A DNA stretch of 64,000 bases. Source: Heligmosomoides polygyrus polygyrus. Its lineage: Eukaryota; Nematoda; Chromadorea; Rhabditida; Heligmosomidae. Shown piece by piece: positions 59,351 to 64,000 of the stretch; position 1 is the first letter of the stretch; every line of letters begins with the position of its first letter. Made by a program: the position numbers and the translations under genes. The notes beneath the pieces are model-generated. The model was not told the origin of the DNA. It saw nothing but the letters and a program-made list of their open reading frames with translations, and ran no database searches. The stretch spans positions 77,720,643 through 77,784,642 of the forward strand of contig OX377202.1 of NCBI GenBank assembly GCA_947396885.1. Direction: 5' to 3'.

Positions 59351-62300
59351 CGTCAAACCAAGGACTGATGGAGGGTTTGTTTACTCTTCAGGAGTCGGTT
59401 AAGGTATCGCTTAAGTTTCCGTCTCGGTGTCGTGGGGGTGGGTCTTGTTCGGAAAACTCTCAGTCGAAGCAAACTAAATATCGAGTCGCAGGAAACCGAC
59501 CAAATAGTCCTCCAGAACACTGCGTCAGACCAAAGGACTGATGGAGGGTTCGTTTACTCTTCAGGAGTCGGTTAAGGTATCGCTTAAGTTTCCGTCTCGG
59601 TGTCGTGGGGGTGGGTCTTGTTCGGAAAACTCTCAGTCGAAGCAAACAAAAACACTAGTCGCAGGAAATCGACCAAATAGTCCTCTAGAACACTGCGTCA
59701 GACCAAAGGACTGATGGAGGGTTCATTTACTCTTCAGGAGTCGGTTAAGGTATCGCTTAAGTTTCCGTCTCGGTGTCGTGGGGGTGGGTCTTGTTCGGAA
59801 AACTCTCAGTCGAAGCAAACAAAAACACTAGTCGCAGGAAACCGATCTAATAGTCCTCTAGAACACTGCGTCAAACCAAGGACTGATGGAGGGTTTGTTT
59901 ACTCTTCAGGAGTCGGTTAAGGTATCGCTTAAGTTTCCGTCTCGGTGTCGTGGGGGTGGGTCTTGTTCGGAAAACTCTCAGTCGAAGCAAACTAAATATC
60001 GAGTCGCAGGAAACCGACCAAATAGTCCTCTAGAACACTGCGTCAAACCAAGGACTGATGGAGGGTTTGTTTACTCTTCAGGAGTCGGTTAAGGTATCGC
60101 TTAAGTTTCCGTCTCGGTGTCGTGGGGGTGGGTCTTGTTCGGAAAACTCTCAGTCGAAGCAAACAAAAACACTAGTCGCAGGAAATCGACCAAATAGTCC
60201 TCTAGAACACTGCGTCAGACCAAAGGACTGATGGAGGGTTCATTTACTCTTCAGGAGTCGGTTAAGGTATCGCTTAAGTTTCCGTCTCGGTGTCGTGGAG
60301 GTGGGTCTTGTTCGGAAAACTCTCAGTCGAAGCAAACTAAATATCGAGTCGCAGGAAACCGACCAAATAGTCCTCCAGAACACTGCGTCAGACCAAAGGA
60401 CTGATGGAGGGTTCGTTTACTCTTCAGGAGTCGGTTAAGGTATCGCTTAAGTTTCCGTCTCGGTGTCGTGGGGGTGGGTCTTGTTCGGAAAACTCTCAGT
60501 CGAAGCAAACAAAAACACTAGTCGCAGGAAATCGACCAAATAGTCCTCTAGAACACTGCGTCAGACCAAAGGACTGATGGAGGGTTCATTTACTCTTCAG
60601 GAGTCGGTTAAGGTATCGCTTAAGTTTCCGTCTCGGTGTCGTGGGGGTGGGTCTTGTTCGGAAAACTCTCAGTCGAAGCAAACTAAATATCGAGTCGCAG
60701 GAAACCGACCAAATAGTCCTCCAGAACACTGCGTCAGACCAAAGGACTGATGGAGGGTTCGTTTACTCTTCAGGAGTCGGTTAAGGTATCGCTTAAGTTT
60801 CCGTCTCGGTGTCGTGGGGGTGGGTCTTGTTCGGAAAACTCTCAGTCGAAGCAAACAAAAACACTAGTCGCAGGAAATCGACCAAATAGTCCTCCAGAAC
60901 ACTGCGTCAGACCAAAGGACTGATGGAGGGTTCGTTTACTCTTCAGGAGTCGGTTAAGGTATCGCTTAAGTTTCCGTCTCGGTGTCGTGGGGGTGGGTCT
61001 TGTTCGGAAAACTCTCAGTCGAAGCAAACTAAATATCGAGTCGCAGGAAACCGACCAAATAGTCCTCCAGAACACTGCGTCAGACCAAAGGACTGATGGA
61101 GGGTTCGTTTACTCTTCAGGAGTCGGTTAAGGTATCGCTTAAGTTTCCGTCTCGGTGTCGTGGGGGTGGGTCTTGTTCGGAAAACTCTCAGTCGAAGCAA
61201 ACAAAAACACTAGTCGCAGGAAATCGACCAAATAGTCCTCCAAAACACTGCGTCAGACCAAAGGACTGATGGAGGGTTCGTTTACTCTTCAGGAGTCGGT
61301 TAAGGTATCGCTTAAGTTTCCGTCTCGGTGTCGTGGGGGTGGGTCTTGTTCGGAAAACTCTCAGTCGAAGCAAACTAAATATCGAGTCGCAGGAAACCGA
61401 CCAAATAGTCCTCTAGAACACTGCGTCAGACCAAAGGACTGATGGAGTGTTCGTTTACTCTTCAGGAGTCGGTTAAGGTATCGCTTAAGTTTCCGTCTCG
61501 GTGTCGTGGGGGTGGGTCTTGTTCGGAAAACTCTCAGTCGAAGCAAACAAAAACACTAGTCGCAGGAAACCGATCAAATAGTCCTCTAGAACACTGCGTC
61601 AAACCAAGGACTGATGGAGGGTTTGTTTACTCTTCAGGAGTCGGTTAAGGTATCGCTTAAGTTTCCGTCCCGGTGTCGTGGGGGTGGGTCTTGTTCGGAA
61701 AACTCTCAGTCGAAGCAAACAAAAACACTAGTCGCAGGAAATCGACCAAATAGTCCTCTAGAACACTGCGTCAGACCAAAGGACTGATGGAGGGTTCATT
61801 TACTCTTCAGGAGTCGGTTAAGGTATCGCTTAAGTTTCCGTCTCGGTGTCGTGGGGGTGGGTCTTGTTCGGAAAACTCTCAGTCGAAGCAAACTAAATAT
61901 CGAGTCGCAGGAAACCGACCAAATAGTCCTCCAGAACACTGCGTCAGACCGAAGGACTGATGGAGGGTTCGTTTACTCTTCAGGAGTCGGTTAAGGTATC
62001 GCTTAAGTTTCCGTCTCGGTGTCGTGGGGGTGGGTCTTGTTCGGAAAACTCTCAGTCGAAGCAAACAAAAACACTAGTCGCAGGAAACCGATCAAATAGT
62101 CCTCTAGAACACTGCGTCAAACCAAGGACTGATGGAGGGTTTGTTTACTCTTCAGGAGTCGGTTAAGGTATCGCTTAAGTTTCCGTCTCGGTGTCGTGGG
62201 GGTGGGTCTTGTTCGGAAAACTCTCAGTCGAAGCAAACTAAATATCGAGTCGCAGGAAACCGACCAAATAGTCCTCCAGAACACTGCGTCAGACCAAAGG

Positions 62301-64000
62301 ACTGATGGAGTGTTCGTTTACTCTTCAGGAGTCGGTTAAGGTATCGCTTAAGTTTCCGTCTCGGTGTCGTGGGGGTGGGTCTTGTTCGGAAAACTCTCAG
62401 TCGAAGCAAACAAAAACACTAGTCGCAGGAAACCGATCAAATAGTCCTCTAGAACACTGCGTCAAACCAAGGACTGATGGAGGGTTTGTTTACTCTTCAG
62501 GAGTCGGTTAAGGTATCGCTTAAGTTTCCGTCCCGGTGTCGTGGGGGTGGGTCTTGTTCGGAAAACTCTCAGTCGAAGCAAACAAAAACACTAGTCGCAG
62601 GAAATCGACCAAATAGTCCTCTAGAACACTGCGTCAGACCAAAGGACTGATGGAGGGTTCATTTACTCTTCAGGAGTCGGTTAAGGTATCGCTTAAGTTT
62701 CCGTCTCGGTGTCGTGGGGGTGGGTCTTGTTCGGAAAACTCTCAGTCGAAGCAAACTAAATATCGAGTCGCAGGAAACCGACCAAATAGTCCTCCAGAAC
62801 ACTGCGTCAGACCGAAGGACTGATGGAGGGTTCGTTTACTCTTCAGGAGTCGGTTAAGGTATCGCTTAAGTTTCCGTCTCGGTGTCGTGGGGGTGGGTCT
62901 TGTTCGGAAAACTCTCAGTCGAAGCAAACAAAAACACTAGTCGCAGGAAACCGATCAAATAGTCCTCTAGAACACTGCGTCAAACCAAGGACTGATGGAG
63001 GGTTTGTTTACTCTTCAGGAGTCGGTTAAGGTATCGCTTAAGTTTCCGTCTCGGTGTCGTGGGGGTGGGTCTTGTTCGGAAAACTCTCAGTCGAAGCAAA
63101 CTAAATATCGAGTCGCAGGAAACCGACCAAATAGTCCTCCAGAACACTGCGTCAGACCAAAGGACTGATGGAGGGTTCGTTTACTCTTCAGGAGTCGGTT
63201 AAGGTATCGCTTAAGTTTCCGTCTCGGTGTCGTGGGGGTGGGTCTTGTTCGGAAAACTCTCAGTCGAAGCAAACAAAAACACTAGTCGCAGGAAATCGAC
63301 CAAATAGTCCTCCAAAACACTGCGTCAGACCAAAGGACTGATGGAGGGTTCGTTTACTCTTCAGGAGTCGGTTAAGGTATCGCTTAAGTTTCCGTCTCGG
63401 TGTCGTGGGGGTGGGTCTTGTTCGGAAAACTCTCAGTCGAAGCAAACTAAATATCGAGTCGCAGGAAACCGACCAAATAGTCCTCCAGAACACTGCGTCA
63501 GACCAAAGGACTGATGGAGTGTTCGTTTACTCTTCAGGAGTCGGTTAAGGTATCGCTTAAGTTTCCGTCTCGGTGTCGTGGGGGTGGGTCTTGTTCGGAA
63601 AACTCTCAGTCGAAGCAAACTAAATATCGAGTCGCAGGAAACCGACCAAATAGTCCTCCAGAACACTGCGTCAAACCAAGGACTGATGGAGTGTTCGTTT
63701 ACTCTTCAGGAGTCGGTTAAGGTATCGCTTAAGTTTCCGTCTCGGTGTCGTGGGGGTGGGTCTTGTTCGGAAAACTCTCAGTCGAAGCAAACTAAATATC
63801 GAGTCGCAGGAAACCGACCAAATAGTCCTCCAGAACACTGCGTCAGACCAAAGGACTGATGGAGGGTTCGTTTACTCTTCAGGAGTCGGTTAAGGTATCG
63901 CTTAAGTTTCCGTCTCGGTGTCGTGGGGGTGGGTCTTGTTCGGAAAACTCTCAGTCGAAGCAAACAAAAACACTAGTCGCAGGAAATCGACCAAATAGTC
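59351..64000. repeat. Satellite array, right end, with 5-mer HOR of 863 bp
   Basis: AAATCGACC, CTCCAGAAC and GGGTTCATT types dominate. From about 61.36 to 63.27 kb a 5-mer of 863 bp repeats: GACCGAAGG is at 61947 and 62810, seen nowhere else. A CTCCAAAACACTG copy occurs near 61239 and 63311. The array runs off the right edge in mid-array, with no boundary or gene. Confidence 0.95.

Noticed and set aside
301..63963. Hundreds of open frames of 61, 68, 75 or 77 codons on both strands
   Set aside because: They recur with the satellite monomer, span one monomer plus a few bases, overlap each other on both strands, and change with each indel. There is no codon constraint or start context beyond the repeat.
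1..64000. CRISPR array
   Set aside because: The whole 173-bp unit is repeated, with no unique spacers between short repeats and no cas genes.
1..64000. rDNA spacer or telomere-associated repeat
   Set aside because: No rRNA gene segment and no telomeric short repeat is seen anywhere in the window.

Overview
This window is eukaryotic satellite heterochromatin. Apart from one insertion, all 64 kb is a head-to-tail tandem array of a monomer of about 173 bp (about 365 copies, estimated by dividing array length by monomer length). Every monomer has the same orientation and the array runs off both ends of the window. I find no credible protein-coding gene, rRNA, tRNA or CRISPR array. The many short open frames simply repeat with the monomer and are not genes. 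Long, nearly homogeneous arrays with nested higher-order repeats (HORs) are typical of centromeric, pericentromeric or subtelomeric satellite. The species cannot be named from the sequence. The consensus monomer is about 49% GC and keeps 11 CpG per 173 bp, close to random expectation, which hints at a genome without heavy CpG loss (many invertebrates would fit), but this is weak evidence.

Layout: 1-6641 is satellite. 6642-7569 is a 928-bp unrelated insertion with TG...CA ends, imperfect terminal inverted repeats and a perfect 5-bp target duplication (GTATC) at 6637-6641 and 7570-7574. It is best read as a solo LTR; a non-autonomous DNA element is the main alternative. Satellite resumes exactly in phase at 7570 and continues to 64000. 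The site of insertion is the loop of a small dyad (TTAAG-GTATCG-CTTAA) present in nearly every monomer. A paralogous block at about 22.8-23.3 kb carries the same rare flanking variants but no insertion, so it serves as an in-window empty site.

The array is a mosaic of monomer subfamilies. The main switches are a 9-bp cassette with five co-inherited substitutions (types A and B), a 172-bp subtype with a linked 1-bp deletion, C/T changes, a 4-bp insertion lineage (26-37 kb) and a 6-bp deletion lineage (39-58 kb). Local HORs differ along the array: alternating dimers (19.4-21.3 kb and 31.7-34.1 kb), 5-mers, a 6-mer of 1035 bp (44.2-45.8 kb), a 7-mer of 1216/1217 bp (34.1-37.3 kb), an 8-mer of about 1384 bp (26.5-29.3 kb) and a 10-mer of 1723/1724 bp (47-50 and 56-59 kb, the two blocks related by an offset of about 8.45 kb). 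This pattern implies repeated unequal exchange or conversion at several scales.

The most interesting points are the insertion and its empty-site paralogue, the promoter-like GC-box/CCAAT/TATA series that ends at the insertion's edge pointing into the satellite, and the conserved dyads in the monomer. All functional readings are inference.
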